DNA from: Symbiodinium sp. CCMP2592
Lineage: Eukaryota; Sar; Dinophyceae; Suessiales; Symbiodiniaceae
Length of the DNA stretch: 64,000 nt
Reading direction: 5' to 3'
NCBI GenBank assembly: GCA_905221615.1
Contig: CAJNDT010003224.1
Location: forward strand, 472,501 to 536,500
A program made the translations under genes and the position numbers. The notes beneath the pieces were generated by a model that was not told the origin of the DNA, made no database searches, and saw nothing but the letters and a program-made list of their open reading frames with translations. Every line of letters begins with the position of its first letter. Position 1 is the stretch's first letter. Shown here piece by piece: positions 34,743 to 45,883 of the stretch.

Positions 34743-34822
34743 CTTACTGCTGCGAGCAGTGACATTCAACGACAGATATAGCTCTGGCAGCGAAGGCACC
34801 CCATACAGTAGCTTCAGCTGCC
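34743..34822 (-). CDS. Candidate exon
   Basis: AATTGGCAG is followed by LKLLYGVPSLPELYLSLNVT, ARSS. Same strand as neighbours; function unknown. Confidence 0.33.
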
Positions 34823-36083
34823 AATTACATACATGGGCAGAGATCATGTGCAAAGCTCCTCATGAATATGTCTATAATAGTCGCATAAAGATACAATCGC
34901 ATTACTAGAAGACTGTTATGATGTTGCTGTATTGTTGCTGTAATTTGAGCCTGGTCAAAATCCCTGTAGTACAACAAAACAGGAAAACACAGGACATGGA
35001 GTCCAAACATCTATTTCCAGAGCGACGAGATACACCGAAACCCACAGTTTCCGAAACGCTTACAAGTCTAACCCCTAAGTTGTGCTCTGTCCCTATGCCC
35101 TAGCCACTCAGGACTGTATGAAGGTTTAAAGAAATTTGATCAAAGAAGCTGAACAGGTTTCAACACAAAGAAGCAAGAAGGGCTTAAAGCCATTCGATCG
35201 ACCTTCTGCCCTAAACCCTAAACCTTGTAAAACCTAAACCCTAAACCTGATAAACCCTAAACCTTCTAAACCCGAAACCATAGACCTAGATCTTACAAAC
35301 CCTAAACCTCCCTTCCCACCTTTACGGCTTCGGCGAAGAGCTTCCGAGCTGCCATGGCGGCAGCTCTCGGTAGCTGTGGGCTTGGCCAAAACAGAAGGAG
35401 CCTAGGGTTTTGGGTTTAGGGAGCTGATAAGGACTATACGTTCGAATGCTAGTAGAGAGTCCGATCGCAGGGCTGGGGTTTGGGATTTCGCAGTGTCGGG
35501 TTTCGGCTTTAATGAAAGCGTCCAGCACCCCAAAGCGTTCCTGTATGTTTCTGCTGTTAGTCCTCTGGCTGTCCGAATCCTTACGGATTCTGGGTCGTCT
35601 AAGGCTCGTCTGCGACCGGCTGGTTGGGAGAGCAACCTTCTTCAGTCGCGAGACTCGGGTCAAGTTGCAACACTCTCGACAGACCCGTGGGTTTCTGCAA
35701 CACCCCTTTCCTAAGGTTTGGCAGTGTCTGTGGGGCTGGATACTGTGTGGTGTCAGCGCGACTTGAGCACATGTTTGGCTGCACACATACGAGGTGGTTT
35801 GTGGTGCTTCTCGATGCTATACCCGAATCCTACAGTCTGAATTGTAGTTCCTTCTGTTTGCCTTGCTTTCGGTAATGAAGGGGCGCAACCATAAACTCGT
35901 CACGGCAACATCCTAGGAAGCAGACTGTGCTAGTTCACTACACTTCACGGAAACCGAAGGGAGAGACCATTGAGTTTCGACATCCTTAGTTTGGGCCTCG
36001 GGTTGAGGGCGGAATGGTGAGGGGGAGGGGGGAGAGGGGAAGGGGGTTTGGGGGACAGAATTTATCGGGTTTTGTAAGATTTC

Positions 36084-36275
36084 GTGTATATCCCTCGATT
36101 ATTGGCTGACTGCAAAAAACTCTCCTCGCTCGCCAAAGGCAGATCGGTTCTGAAGGCCTGGCTGCGAGTATTTCACTACATCCTACCAGGATATACATCG
36201 AAAACCTTTCGAGAAGTATACAACATCTTATACTACGTCGGCCTTTCAACTTACTCAAAACCCGAGACTTGGTGA
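36084..36275 (+). CDS. Plus-strand ORF with unusually protein-like, AT-rich sequence, doubtful
   Basis: Contains LRVFHYILPGYTSKTFREVY, NILYYVGLSTYSKPETW and ends TGA. The listed start may be a non-ATG codon. Aromatic-rich and unlike the surrounding GC-richer exons. May be a fragment of another element. Confidence 0.18.
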   Translation: MYIPRLLADCKKLSSLAKGRSVLKAWLRVFHYILPGYTSKTFREVYNILYYVGLSTYSKPETW

Positions 36276-37535
36276 GTGCAAGGGTGCACAGGCCTGGTCA
36301 CAGCTCGTGACAGCAGGTCGCTCTTCTCATCCTGCCATCAGACCCTATCTCTGACACCGGGTCCAAAGTAGGGGAGAGTTACATGATTGGTGTTTGGCTG
36401 TCAGACAGTAATGAGTACACCAATATCTGTAGGTTAGCACTGACCATGGCCGAATTCCTGCAGAAATTTTGGTGGTCCCAATACCCAAACTGCCACACAA
36501 CCACCCAAATCAACTAAGCTGGCAGGTATGTGCTTTCATCAACCCAGCTACCCAAAAGCCATCTTACTGGAGCCATCTTCCTACGGGGCGAGAGAATACG
36601 AGCACCTGCATGATGAGGTCCTAGGACACAAGGGGGTTCTGACTAGAGCCCCGGATTTAAGAGGATCGCGAGGCTTCGTAAGTAGGGCTTTGAAGTAAGA
36701 TAGCTACATGATAAAATATCTACCCATGGTCCAAACTCAGGTGCTTATCAACCTTTTTACGAAATCCCTCGGCTTTGGACCTCGAAGCAAGTCATCATCC
36801 CATTATGCTTTTCATTGCCGGGGAGTCCTCAGCTGGACGGCGCGAATCGGTGGCCTCTCTACTGCAGAATGCGGGGCTTGCAGCTATAGGCTTTTCTTGC
36901 CAATCTCTTCCGGGCTGTACGTTGTTCTAGGTTATATACCTGTAGGTTGTTCTTACCGGGCTTTCTTCTTGATATTCTCGGGCACTGGGGCCTAAGAAGT
37001 GGGACTGCTGCTTTTTCCTATACACGCCTTCCACACATACAAGTATCTCGTTGTGTGGCTGATGTATACATGGGATGGCAGTGCCATGTTCGGAGGAACC
37101 ACGTTATGGGCCCTAATCCGCACGGCTTGGATCCTAATCCCAAAACCAGAAAAATCGCTAAGCCCCTAAACCCTGCACGCAAAATGCACGAAGCCCTAAC
37201 CACTATAAACAGCATAAAGCCCAAGTCCGACAGTCTTCATCATGGATGGTAAACTCATAAAAGAGCCCAAACACCTCTTCATCCCAAGGCCCCAAAGCCT
37301 GACCCTACATCCGAAGCGTCAAATATCCTATTCAACTACCCGAACTACCCTTCACACTAGGCCGTGAAACTCGCTCTTAAAACAGAAGGGCGAAACCCTA
37401 AGCGCCAAAGACCCAAACCTTTAGCCCGAAGCCCGAAACACCCTACACCTAATGAAGGCCTAAACTCTGTGCAAAACCCTAACCGTTTGAACAGCAACCC
37501 GAGGCTTCCACTAAGAATCAGCCTCAGCCCTAAAC

Positions 37536-37864
37536 CCTTCACGAAGTCGAAGATGTCCGCCAAGGTATATCTTAGCAGGTCGCAGTTGAGCTTCTGATAC
37601 TTCAACTTTCCTGGAACGCCGTCACTTGTGATTCTGTGCAGTGGTCTCGGAGGCAAACAACGCCGGGCTGCACAGCCGGCTTTCGCCTTCTTGAACTCTG
37701 CCAACCAGGACATCAAGTGGTACTGGGCAACTGGGGTCGTCTCAAGCATGTCGCAGATGAAGGCAGCAAGCTCTGCGGAGAGCCAGAAAGCCAGCAAAAG
37801 AAGGATAGTCCGGCGCAGCGCGTCTTCCACTCCATGGAAGAGTTCAATGATGCTTGCCCATGGC
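37536..37864 (-). CDS. 329-nt exon of a putative membrane protein
   Basis: The longest candidate exon besides the NTPase. ATCACAG is followed by 109 open codons and the exon ends AAGG|GTTTAG. The frame reads PWASIIELFHGVEDALRR, then TILLLLAFWLSAELAAFICD (a membrane-spanning stretch), MLETTPVAQYHLMSWLAEFK, a Cys/Arg-rich segment, and KLNCDLLRYTLADIFDFVK. An upstream exon at 38154-38046 may precede it. No family recognised; an integral or peripheral membrane role is suggested only by the hydrophobic segment. Confidence 0.6.
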
Positions 37865-38045
37865 CTGTGATTGCATCATATCTCTTGAATACCGAATGGA
37901 TGTGGGTACCCTTGCATGCATCTTGAAATCGAAAAGCGCGTTTTGCGTACTGCACACGTGGGTTTGCCAGGTTGAAAGTGGACACGCGTTCTGGGCAACA
38001 AGGCAAGATGCAAATGTGGGCCAGGAGGAGAATGGCGAAGTCGGC

Positions 38046-38154
38046 CGGGAGACATGAGGTCCCATTGCAGCAACAGGAGCATGACTTTGAGAACTTGCTC
38101 AAAGTTGCCTATCTTCAGAAGGTCGCCACGCCGCACCGCTTCTTGAAGATGACT
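38046..38154 (-). CDS. Candidate exon upstream of the 37.5-37.9 kb membrane exon
   Basis: After TTCTTCAG, the frame reads SHLQEAVRRGDLLKIGNFEQ then VLKVMLLLLQWDLMSP. The end is uncertain (CCCG|GCCGAC is a GC donor). The region 38046-37865 stays open in more than one minus frame, so an additional exon may lie between. Confidence 0.4.
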
Positions 38155-38218
38155 CTGAAGAAATCTAATCGCTTAACCCCTAAACACTGGTCCCTGTACC
38201 CGATAAACCCCAATTCCT

Positions 38219-38712
38219 AAACCCTCATCCCTGTAATCCTTAAACCCCAAAACCTGAACCCTGATACCTAATACCTAAACAATAACACCTAAAACCTGAA
38301 ACCCCAAACCCAAAACCCTTTACCCTAATCCCGAACCCGAATCCCCCAACCCTAAGCCTGAAACCTGTCGATCTACATCCTAAAGCGTCCACTTAACCTG
38401 AAACCCCTACACCCTAAAACCCTAAACTCCGATCCCTAATGAAATCCTAAACCCTGATACCCTGACATCCTGAAGTCTTTAGACTTTAGACCCTGAGCCC
38501 CAACCCTAAACCCTGACATCCTAAACTCTCCTATAACTTAAACCCTATAATCCTTACAAGCCCGAAGCCTCCCTCGATTTAATCCCTATAAACTCTAAAC
38601 TCTAAACCCTAATCCCTAATCCCCTTTTAAACCCTAAGCCTCCCTCCATTTAATCCCTAAACCCTAAACCCTAATCCCTAAATCCTAAACCCCAATCCCC
38701 TTTTGAATCCTA
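38219..38712 (+). repeat. Long degenerate telomere-like tract
   Basis: About 500 bp of CCCTAAA/CCTGAAA/CCCTAAT variants. Contains a 65-bp unit ending CCTCCCTCGATTTAATCCCTA repeated at about 38562 and 38626. Confidence 0.85.
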
Positions 38713-38804
38713 AGCCTCTCCCAAAGGGGACTCCCTGGCCTTCTTCACCTCCAAAGGCCGCCTCCGGGGCTCGCCGCAGTGCTTTTTTTCAGGGTGTGCT
38801 ATCC

Positions 38805-38932
38805 TACTTGAGGATCATGGGACTTAGTAACTGGGGATATTACTGGAGGAACTACACTTTTAGTTACTTCTAACCCCAATTAAGGTACTTATAACCATAC
38901 TTACTGAGTCCCATGATCCTTTAAGTAGGATC
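38805..38932. mobile_element. Inverted-repeat family J copy
   Basis: ATCCTACTTGAGGATCATGGGACTTAGTAACTGGGG ... CTTACTGAGTCCCATGATCCTTTAAGTAGGAT; near-perfect 36-bp arms. Confidence 0.7.
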
Positions 38933-39084
38933 CTGTGGGTTTAGGATTCACTGTAGGGCTTAGGGTTGAGGGGTTTAAGATTATCCTAAACCCAAAACCC
39001 CGAACCCTAACTCGGGTTCGGGATACTGGCTTGTCGCTTGTTTAAAGTTTGTGGCCCGGTGCTTCTGGCAGTTCCACGTAGGGT

Positions 39085-39206
39085 TTATTCTGGGTAGGGC
39101 CATTCGAGGGTCTTCTTGTCTACTGTGCTGTTGAACCAGCGATACGCATTACCCCGAAGCCGACAGATAGAGCCACCGCCGTCTGACACGACACGATTGC
39201 ATGCGG
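39085..39206 (-). CDS. Probable terminal exon (stop TAA) of a minus-strand gene
   Basis: After CTACAAAG, the frame reads ACNRVVSDGGGSICRLRG then NAYRWFNSTVDKKTLEWPYP and ends E-TAA. Composition and length look coding and no competing stop occurs. It follows the 40.1 kb exon on the same strand and may close that gene. No family recognised. Confidence 0.45.
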
Positions 39207-39579
39207 CTTTGTAGGATTACAAAAATACTTTTAGCAAATCGGCAGAGTTGAAAAGAAACCCTCGCACTCCTAAACCTTTAACACGGGATTTGTAAGTTTC
39301 CTACGGAAAATATGCTACGGTAGTCGAAAAGCAAAACTCGAATCTTATAGCAACTATCCCGGCGCCACACTGGAGGACCTGACCTGGAGCCCTACGTGCC
39401 ATAGCTGAGGTCGTACGTCGTACGGCCTCCACAACCAACCCGGGGTTCGGTGGCAAGCCCGAAATCCATGCTTATCCTCATCCCTGACCCCCGAAACATA
39501 TGCCTTGAACCTTAAATTCTCCTCCCCACCCCCGATCAAGACTGGAACGGTGACATCTGAGACGCTTCACACCGGTCTG

Positions 39580-39599
39580 GGGGGGGGGGGGGGGGGGAG
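39580..39599. repeat. Poly-G run
   Basis: TCTGG followed by a run of about 18 G then AGGCAGG. Possible G-quadruplex or assembly-difficult site. Confidence 0.9.
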
Positions 39600-39628
39600 G
39601 CAGGGCATTTTCCCATCTTCTTAGATTC

Positions 39629-39776
39629 GTACTTGGAGATTCATGGGTAGTTATAAGTAGGGTCATAAGTAGGATAACTATAGTTAGAACCGGTTATAAG
39701 TAGGGTAACTATATTTAGAACCCATATAAGGGGACTTACAACCCCACTTATAACTACCCATGAACCTCCAAGTACT
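39629..39776. mobile_element. Inverted-repeat family C copy with internal duplication
   Basis: TACTTGGAGATTCATGGGTAGTTATAAGTAGGGTCATAAG ... TATAACTACCCATGAACCTCCAAGTA. The unit TAAGTAGG(A/G)TAACTATA-TTAGAACC occurs twice. Confidence 0.7.
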
Positions 39777-40076
39777 TCAGAGCCCGAGGCCCCCTGAAAC
39801 ACCCAAACATCCGAGATCCCAACATGCAAAACCCCCCCTTTAGAAGTCGACTACAGCAGCTCTGGCTCCAAAGCAACCTACCTAGATAACAAACCGTACA
39901 TACAGAGAGGACAATAAACACAACCACCGAAAAGAGATTCTACACAGCTCAACAACATTATCATAATAATTATTGATAACCATCATAACATAATATCCAG
40001 AACCATAATGTAAAAATGTTGATAACCATAACGAATCACAAAACCAAGAAACAAGCCCAGGCCTCATGAACACCAC

Positions 40077-40132
40077 CTTGTCTTCCTCGAGGACTCGGGA
40101 TGCCCCCTCCTTCGTGGCGTAGTGGATGAATC
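40077..40132 (-). CDS. Exon with RNP1-like segment (GFIHYATKEGASRVLEEDK)
   Basis: After GACTCAG, the minus strand reads x-FIHYATKEGASRVLEEDK and ends AAG|GTGGTG, a normal GT donor. 'G-F-[IV]-x-[FY]-x-[ST]-x-E-x-A-x-x-V-L-E' is the layout of RRM RNP1 plus helix 2. The histidine is unusual, so the RRM reading is moderate. Confidence 0.5.
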
Positions 40133-40433
40133 CTGAGTCCCAGGGGGTCTAGTAAGTCTGGTAACCCTTCAGGCAATGAAATTTTAGACTTCTGGGCTTG
40201 TCGGGCTTAAGGAGTAGAAACGTCCTGTCTGAGTAGGAACTCATAAATAGTAGGATCCTTATTATAAGGACCCCCCCCCAAAAAAAAATGAGGTACCCCT
40301 AACTTTCGGAAACTCCCAAACCCTTAGATCCCTTTTAAGGTACCCCTAACTGAGACCTCAAAACTGTCAGGCTTAGGGGCTTTGGATTATCGACTCAGGG
40401 CCTTGCCGTTTGAGCTTCCGGGGTCTTGGAATA

Positions 40434-40527
40434 AAGTAGGGGCCTTCATAATTAGAATGGGGTCTTGGGGCCAATTATACTATAATTATAATAAAAAGCC
40501 CTGAAATAGTATAGGTAATTACTGAGG
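40434..40527. mobile_element. Inverted-repeat family B copy
   Basis: GTAGGGGCCTTCATAATTAG ... TAATTACTGAGGCGAC with core CCAATTATACTATAATTATAATAA. Adjoins the 3' end of the exon at 40528-40727. Confidence 0.65.
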
Positions 40528-40727
40528 CGACACCATGTTCTTCAGCAGGGGCACCTTGACATTGGAACCCTGACATGAACACCACCAGGTTGACGGCATC
40601 GATGTCTTCCGAGGCAGGCATTGCAAAGAAGGGAACCATGCAGTACTTATCCTGCTCGAATGCCTGGCCGCCTTTAACTTTAGGAATGGTACTGCATGAC
40701 TTGATCCAGAGAGACGGCTTGAGGAAT
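40528..40727 (-). CDS. Long exon, possibly RRM middle segment
   Basis: One minus-strand frame is open for about 66 codons: SLWIKSCSTIPKVKGGQAFE, then QDKYCMVPFFAMPASEDIDA, then VNLVVFMSGFQ. Acceptor is TTAAG|ATTCC and the donor is CATG|GTGTCG or GTC|GCCTCA. 'EDIDAVNLVVF' would suit RRM beta-2 between the KIFVGG exon at 45.4 kb and the FIHYATKEG exon at 40.1 kb. An inverted-repeat element begins directly after its 3' end (40525). Confidence 0.5.
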
Positions 40728-41201
40728 CTTAACCCTTCCCAGATCCCAACCTGCCAAAACCTGAAACACTTCGTGGCTAAGGTCGTTTGACTGCTCCGTG
40801 ACCGAGACAGACTCGCTGCTCACTTACCGCCTGAGTGACGAATGTGTGCTTTGCTCTTGTGTTAGTATACTATGATAACTGCGACTAGTATCTTTCTCAT
40901 TATGCGTATTACTATACTACATATTGTGTGTTGTTGTATTGTACAGCATAGAATACAGAATGCATATCGCATATTACAATATATTTCATGTATACCGCGG
41001 TGCAAATTTGGACGCTGCAAAATGTACGTATGTTCAGCCTATCCACAACTCGCAAGCCAAGACTCGCAACTGTAAACACCGTAAACTCCTAAACCACTTG
41101 GACTGCATGGGAAAGAGATGACAGTGATCGTGACACTCACAGCCGTAGTGACACAGGAACATGTAGCAACAGCAGCTTGGCTGCCAAGACTCACAATGAT
41201 G

Positions 41202-41304
41202 TAGGAGCCATAATAATTAGACTAAGGTCTGGGGGCCCATTATACTACAATTATAAGAAGGAAACCCCAAAATGGTATAGGCAATTATTTAGGCCCCTGT
41301 AGTA
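41202..41304. mobile_element. Inverted-repeat family B copy
   Basis: TAGGAGCCATAATAATTAGA ... CAATTATTTAGGCCCCTGTA, core CCCATTATACTACAATTATAAG. Confidence 0.65.
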
Positions 41305-41336
41305 ATCCACATCGTCAGTGTGATGGTTGGACAAGT

Positions 41337-41450
41337 GCACTTGGAGCTTCATGGGTGGTTATAAGTAGGGTTGTAAGTAGGATAACTATACTTGTAACCC
41401 ACATTATAGGGGACTTATAACCCTACTTATAACTACCCATGAACCTCCCA
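41337..41450. mobile_element. Inverted-repeat family C copy
   Basis: CACTTGGAGCTTCATGGGTGGTTATAAG ... CTTATAACTACCCATGAACCTCC; short hairpin form. Confidence 0.7.
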
Positions 41451-41631
41451 GGACGCTTCAAGAGTGGATGGCTGGAGGCTCTAGGGTTTTGCGATGACGG
41501 GCTTAGCGCTCTGGGGTTCGAGAAGCCAAATGCATCGTGTTGGCAATAATTCATTCAGGCTTCTACACAAAGGCCCTTATGATCCACGACGAAACATGAA
41601 GGTGGAGGCCCTTACAGTCTCATGCAAAACC

Positions 41632-41824
41632 CTAAACGCTAGACCCCAAAGCCTGAACCCTGAACCCTGAAACCCTGAAATTTAAAACCTTACACCCTAA
41701 AAACCAAGCAAACCCCCTAAACCTGAAGCTCCATGAACTTTTAAAGCCCTACCCTCTGAAATTTCAAGCCCCTAAGCCTGAAGCTCTAAACCCTAAACCC
41801 TAAACCCCTAAACCCTAAACCCTA
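41632..41824 (+). repeat. Telomere-like tract
   Basis: CCTGAACCCTGAACCCTGAAACC then CCCTAAACCCTAAACC; includes a duplicated 'CCCCTAAGCCTGAAGCTC' block. Confidence 0.8.
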
Positions 41825-42613
41825 TGAGAAAGCCGAGTCTCCCCAGTTCGCCTTATCTCGATAGACCAAGGCAACCTCGCCGGTTCTACTGCAGGGGCCT
41901 TACGAATTAGAGTAGGGTTCCTTCCCAAAGCCCCGGAAGGATCCAAAACGTAGATCCCTTAATTGGGGGGGTTCCTATAAAGTACCCTTAGTAGAATAGG
42001 GCCCCAAATTAGGGGATCTACTTTCTAGATCCTCCCGGGGGTCTGGGTTTCAGTGGTTCTGCACGCGTTTCTTTGTTTCGGTCCTAAGGCGAGTCGTAAG
42101 GGTTCCTTTACAGGATCCTAGAAAGGTTCCTTTCAAGGGCCCCATGAGGTTTACGAACAGGATCTAGTAGAGGGCCGGAATAATCAGAATATTGGTTTGG
42201 GATATATTGTAGTATAATACCGACCCTACATCGGGCCTCTTTAAAGCATGCTTCATCGGTGCCTACCTGGACGGGTATTGAAATAGGGTTTCCCCAGGGT
42301 GTTATCCGGGAGTACGGGGCTTACTTAAAGACAGAGGGCAATGGGGTTCCTCTAAGGGTTTCTATAAGGGTTACTGTAAGGGTTGTACAATATGGGGTTT
42401 AGAGTTCTTAACAGACTGTCTGGTATTAGAGGGCTTAACAACAGTTAAATTATAAGAACTGGCATTAGAGTTCTAAAAATCGACTTAAGTTTATACGTTT
42501 ATGCTTACCTGTTGGCATTCGTGCAAGCCCACTTATCAAGCCCCCTGATCGTTTCAGCATAGGGCTCCAGATGCGATCATTGTAGAAGGTTCTTGTCTGG
42601 GGTTATACATTCC

Positions 42614-42810
42614 TCAGATGCTTCCCTTCGTGGAACCGTCGCAGTTCGCACGGAGCTTGCCGCTCTCCAGAATCCGCGCGACACTCGCGAATGCTTTGCG
42701 GATGCTGTGCAGTGTTTGTGCATAGACTGTCTACCCCCAGACTGCCACACCTTCAAACGAGAACGCTTGCGCCTCGTATTCGCAGAAAGCTGGCACAGGA
42801 TAGAACCGTA
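42614..42810 (-). pseudogene. Coding-like region with one in-frame TAG
   Basis: One minus frame reads LRFYPVPAFCEYEAQAF, SFEGVAVWG, then TAG at 42733-42731, then TVYAQTLHSIRKAFASVA, RILESGKLRANCDGSTKGS, I-TGA. Both sides look coding and are in the same frame. Either the copy is decayed, or the second part is an exon whose acceptor is the GGGTAG itself. Confidence 0.35.
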
Positions 42811-43533
42811 GGTTTGGTTAGGGTTAGGACCCCGGTGTAAGGACGGACGTGCCCCTCCCGCCAAATGACCACGCCAGCAACAAAGATGCCTGAACCAAAG
42901 GATCATACGGTTACAACATATTAACTCACTTCTCGGATTCACAACAAGAGAAGCCCTGACAGGGCCAGTCACGGAAATAGTGGTTTCAGTTGGAGAGTTC
43001 TTTGTTTTAGGCTGTATACTGTATACCCTATCAGCCCAAAACCCTGTCAAGCACTAAAAACAAATAACAACATCAACACCCGAAACCCCTGCACCTCAAA
43101 ACTCCCGCACCTTGAAAAAGCTTGTCTCCGTTACACGACGTTGGACTGGTTCTCGGGTGATTGCAGGGAAACGCGGAATAAGGCTGGCCTGGTCGAACGG
43201 TACCAAGAATCCACACCGAAAGAGCTTTGGTAAATATCTTCTCACAGGCCTTATTATTCAGTTTATACCATTAAATGTACACTCATAATGGGACAGTGAC
43301 ACTGGTTCCTTAGGATCAGGTGGTCTTGAAGCCCAAAGCCCATCCGAACCATAAGCCAGACCCCAACCCTCAGGCTCTAAACGCAAAACCTTACTCTACG
43401 GCTCCAAGTACCCAATGATCTTATATACTGTTCCAAACTACGAACCTACAAAAAACTCCCAATTAACGACTGTCCTAAGTCCGAGTACCGAGTTATTGAG
43501 TCTGTTTCAGCCTTGCAGCGTTTTCCCCTAACT

Positions 43534-43633
43534 CAGGTGCCTTAATAATTAGAATAGGGGTTTTGGGCCAATTATACTATAATTATAATAAGGAACCCCC
43601 CACAATACTATAGGCAATTATTAAGGCCCCTAT
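43534..43633. mobile_element. Inverted-repeat family B copy flanked by a long direct repeat
   Basis: CAGGTGCCTTAATAATTAGAATAGG ... CAATTATTAAGGCCCCTAT. Flanked by about 36-bp direct repeats TATTGAGTCTGTTTCAGCCTTGCAG(C/T)G at 43494-43531 and 43635-43673. Confidence 0.7.
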
Positions 43634-44449
43634 TTTATTGAGTCTGTTTCAGCCTTGCAGTGCTTCCCCCTATACCAATGACTCAGGGCTTCGCGAGGCC
43701 CCACTGAGAGAAGAAATCTCCGATCTCCTCCTCGCTGTCCCTGTCGCTGATGCCTGGTGCTTCGTTTTGAGCATGAGGGTCTAGGGTTTAGGGGTTTAGG
43801 GTTTAGGCTTTTGGGGTTTAGTTGCTAGCTTGTTGTTTGATCGTGGTGGTTTTGGGGCAGACCAAGTCTTAGGCTTCTGGCTTGTGGCTGCTTCATGGTG
43901 GTTTTTGGTGTGTACTTGACCGCTTGTTATTGTTTGCGGATGCGACTCTTGATTTAGAGGGGGGGTTTAGCGTTCAGGAAATGGGGCTGAGTCCTGGTTG
44001 CCTTAGGGGCTTTATTCACACATTTAGGGTTGTAGTGGTTTGGGGTCCCGGTGCTTGGGTTTAATTAGAAGGTCTTTAGCTAAGGTATTCGGGCTCAAGG
44101 TTTCTGGTTGAGGGCACAGGGTGAAGAGATAGGATAGCATAAGGCCCTTAACAGCTGGGATCACGTGGAAAGGGGCTTAAATAGACTCTGCTGAATAATT
44201 GGATTCGGCGACCTCGCCAATGCCTAGCAACCTTTGCTGGCCATTTCGAACGCCACAGACGTATTCCAAAACCACAGAAGTCAGAATTGAACATGGGAGG
44301 CCTATTCAGCCTACTGTCTGGCAAAGGGCCCTGACTGAGCCATGCAAAAGCCCTTGCGCAGTCTCTTCTCGTCTAAACCGCCCAAATGCCATCTGATGGC
44401 AAACAATTCCCCCGCGTTCAAACCCCCCCACTACCATTATGAAACTAGG

Positions 44450-44531
44450 TGCCAAAAAACCATCCCTGTTCTGGTTTTGGGGCCCTATAATTCCATAATG
44501 GTAGTGTATATGGACCCTCTGGGCCCCCAAC
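44450..44531. mobile_element. Inverted-repeat family L copy
   Basis: GCCAAAAAACCATCCC ... GGGGCCCTATAATTCCATAATGGTAGTGTATATGGACCCTCTGGGCC. Confidence 0.5.
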
Positions 44532-44665
44532 CATTCTTGACTATCCGCCAGATGCAAAGCTTTTTCTGTCTATGACGACGAGGGAGGCTAACTTCAAAGA
44601 CTGATCTCTTAGAAGCTTCTACCTCTTGCACTTCAGGTGGTCAGCGGATTTAGTCCACCAGCTGT

Positions 44666-44842
44666 TCATGCCGAGCACTTCCGCCAGCCGCAGCGATATG
44701 CATCCGCAGCGACTCTGCTGTACCGGTACACTCCAGCCACCAATGCTAAGCCTTCGGTCAACACCCGCTCAACCAGGACCTGCTTTGCCTGGTAGCGCTG
44801 GCCAAGCACGGCGGCATCCCAGGGTTTGGTCGTATTGCAGTG
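44666..44842 (-). CDS. Probable terminal exon, 58 codons plus TGA
   Basis: After CGCGATAG, a single frame runs HCNTTKPWDAAVLGQRYQ, AKQVLVERVLTEGLALVAG, VYRYSRVAADAYRCGWRK, then CSA-stop. It has no in-frame ATG. Long, with a helical look. Lies between the RRM-like exons at 45.4 and 40.6 kb on the same strand, which means at least two genes or a long intron here. Confidence 0.5.
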   Translation of the reverse strand, partial: HCNTTKPWDAAVLGQRYQAKQVLVERVLTEGLALVAGVYRYSRVAADAYRCGWRKCSA

Positions 44843-45136
44843 CTATCGCAATAGGGAGCCCAAAGGCGTGGCATTAAGCTACGAGTAGTATCTATTCAGA
44901 CCCTTGTCTCGGGTCTAGGGGCTTTAGCGATGCTTTAGAGTCTAGGGATAAGTTACAACCTGTCTTTCTAAGCCTCCTTCTCATGACTTCTTTATATAAG
45001 TCCTGAAAAAGGTAAGTTATTTGGGGCCAAGTAGGGCTTAGGAAGACCCAAAGCTGAGCCCCAACCCCCGAGACCCCACAAACCCTGAAGCCCAAAACGA
45101 CTCTGAACCTTAAACTGGAATTAGGGTTTAGGTTAG

Positions 45137-45233
45137 AAGGGGCCCCCACCCTATAATAGTGGTTAAACAGGAATATAATAGGGCCCTGATATAATCCTTA
45201 TAGTCACTATTACAGGGTGGGGGCAGCTTCTAA
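45137..45233. mobile_element. Single-copy palindrome, MITE-like
   Basis: AAGGGGCCCCCACCCTATAATAGTGG and its complement CACTATTACAGGGTGGGGGCAGC, about 97 bp overall. No second copy seen in this window. Confidence 0.5.
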
Positions 45234-45388
45234 GGTTTAGTAAGGGTTTAGGACTTAATTTCCTAAAGCGTGGCGTGCTACAGCCCTAAAGCTCGTAACA
45301 CTGAACTCCCAAACCTTACACCCCTTAAACCCCAAAGACTCTGGATCAGCTGAGCCGACCCCAGGGTTGGGCCGAGTGCCCCGGCCGC

Positions 45389-45439
45389 CAACGAAGATTT
45401 TGCAGGGGTCACCCTGCCTCAGATATGCCGCAATCGACA
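45389..45439 (-). CDS. RRM RNA-binding protein: exon with RNP2 of a second RRM
   Basis: Reads SIAAYLRQGDPCKIFVG and ends GTTG|GCGGCC, a GC donor that would split the second glycine of KIFVGG. DPCKIFVGG is a canonical RRM beta-1. Acceptor choices are GAAAG|TG or, more in keeping with the other genes, CTGAG|GCAGGG at 45417. It may belong to the same gene as the 50-53 kb exons (tandem RRMs) or to a second one. Confidence 0.55.
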
Positions 45440-45883
45440 CTTTCGGGTTCGGTTTGGGTGGCTTGACTTCCAGGTGTCCTGCACCCTTTTTAGACCTGCG
45501 GTGTAGGCTTCAGGGTTTGAGGACTTCAGAGTTTTAGGGCTCAACAGAGCTCTAAAGTTCTAAGAGTTCCCGACTTGCGGGCTTCAGGGCTTCCAGAGTT
45601 ACAGGGCTTTAGAGCTCTCGTACTTTGTTGCGTAAGCTTCTCTCAAAATCAATAGACACAGCCTCCAGACACAAGTTCTAGATCACGGAACCTTACGTCC
45701 TAATGTCCGAAACCGTGAACGCTACTACCCTGAAACACCCCTGTATCTTCAAGTCTCTTAACCTGCCGGCTCTTCATTAGTTGCCTAGGAATCTTCTTCG
45801 CATCATTACCCAGAGACTGTAACGGAATCGAGGACACTTACACAAACCACAACTGATAATAATTCCTGGTATAGAAACCATGT

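Noticed and set aside
35322..35786. 154-codon minus-strand ORF and overlapping plus-strand ORFs.
   Set aside because: All frames on both strands are open for long stretches; the composition is Ser/Arg/Cys-heavy and telomere-filler-derived at the C-terminal end. No boundary or family supports a choice.
39580..39599. Poly-G run as a functional regulatory site.
   Set aside because: A homopolymer alone supports nothing beyond a possible quadruplex or sequencing artefact.
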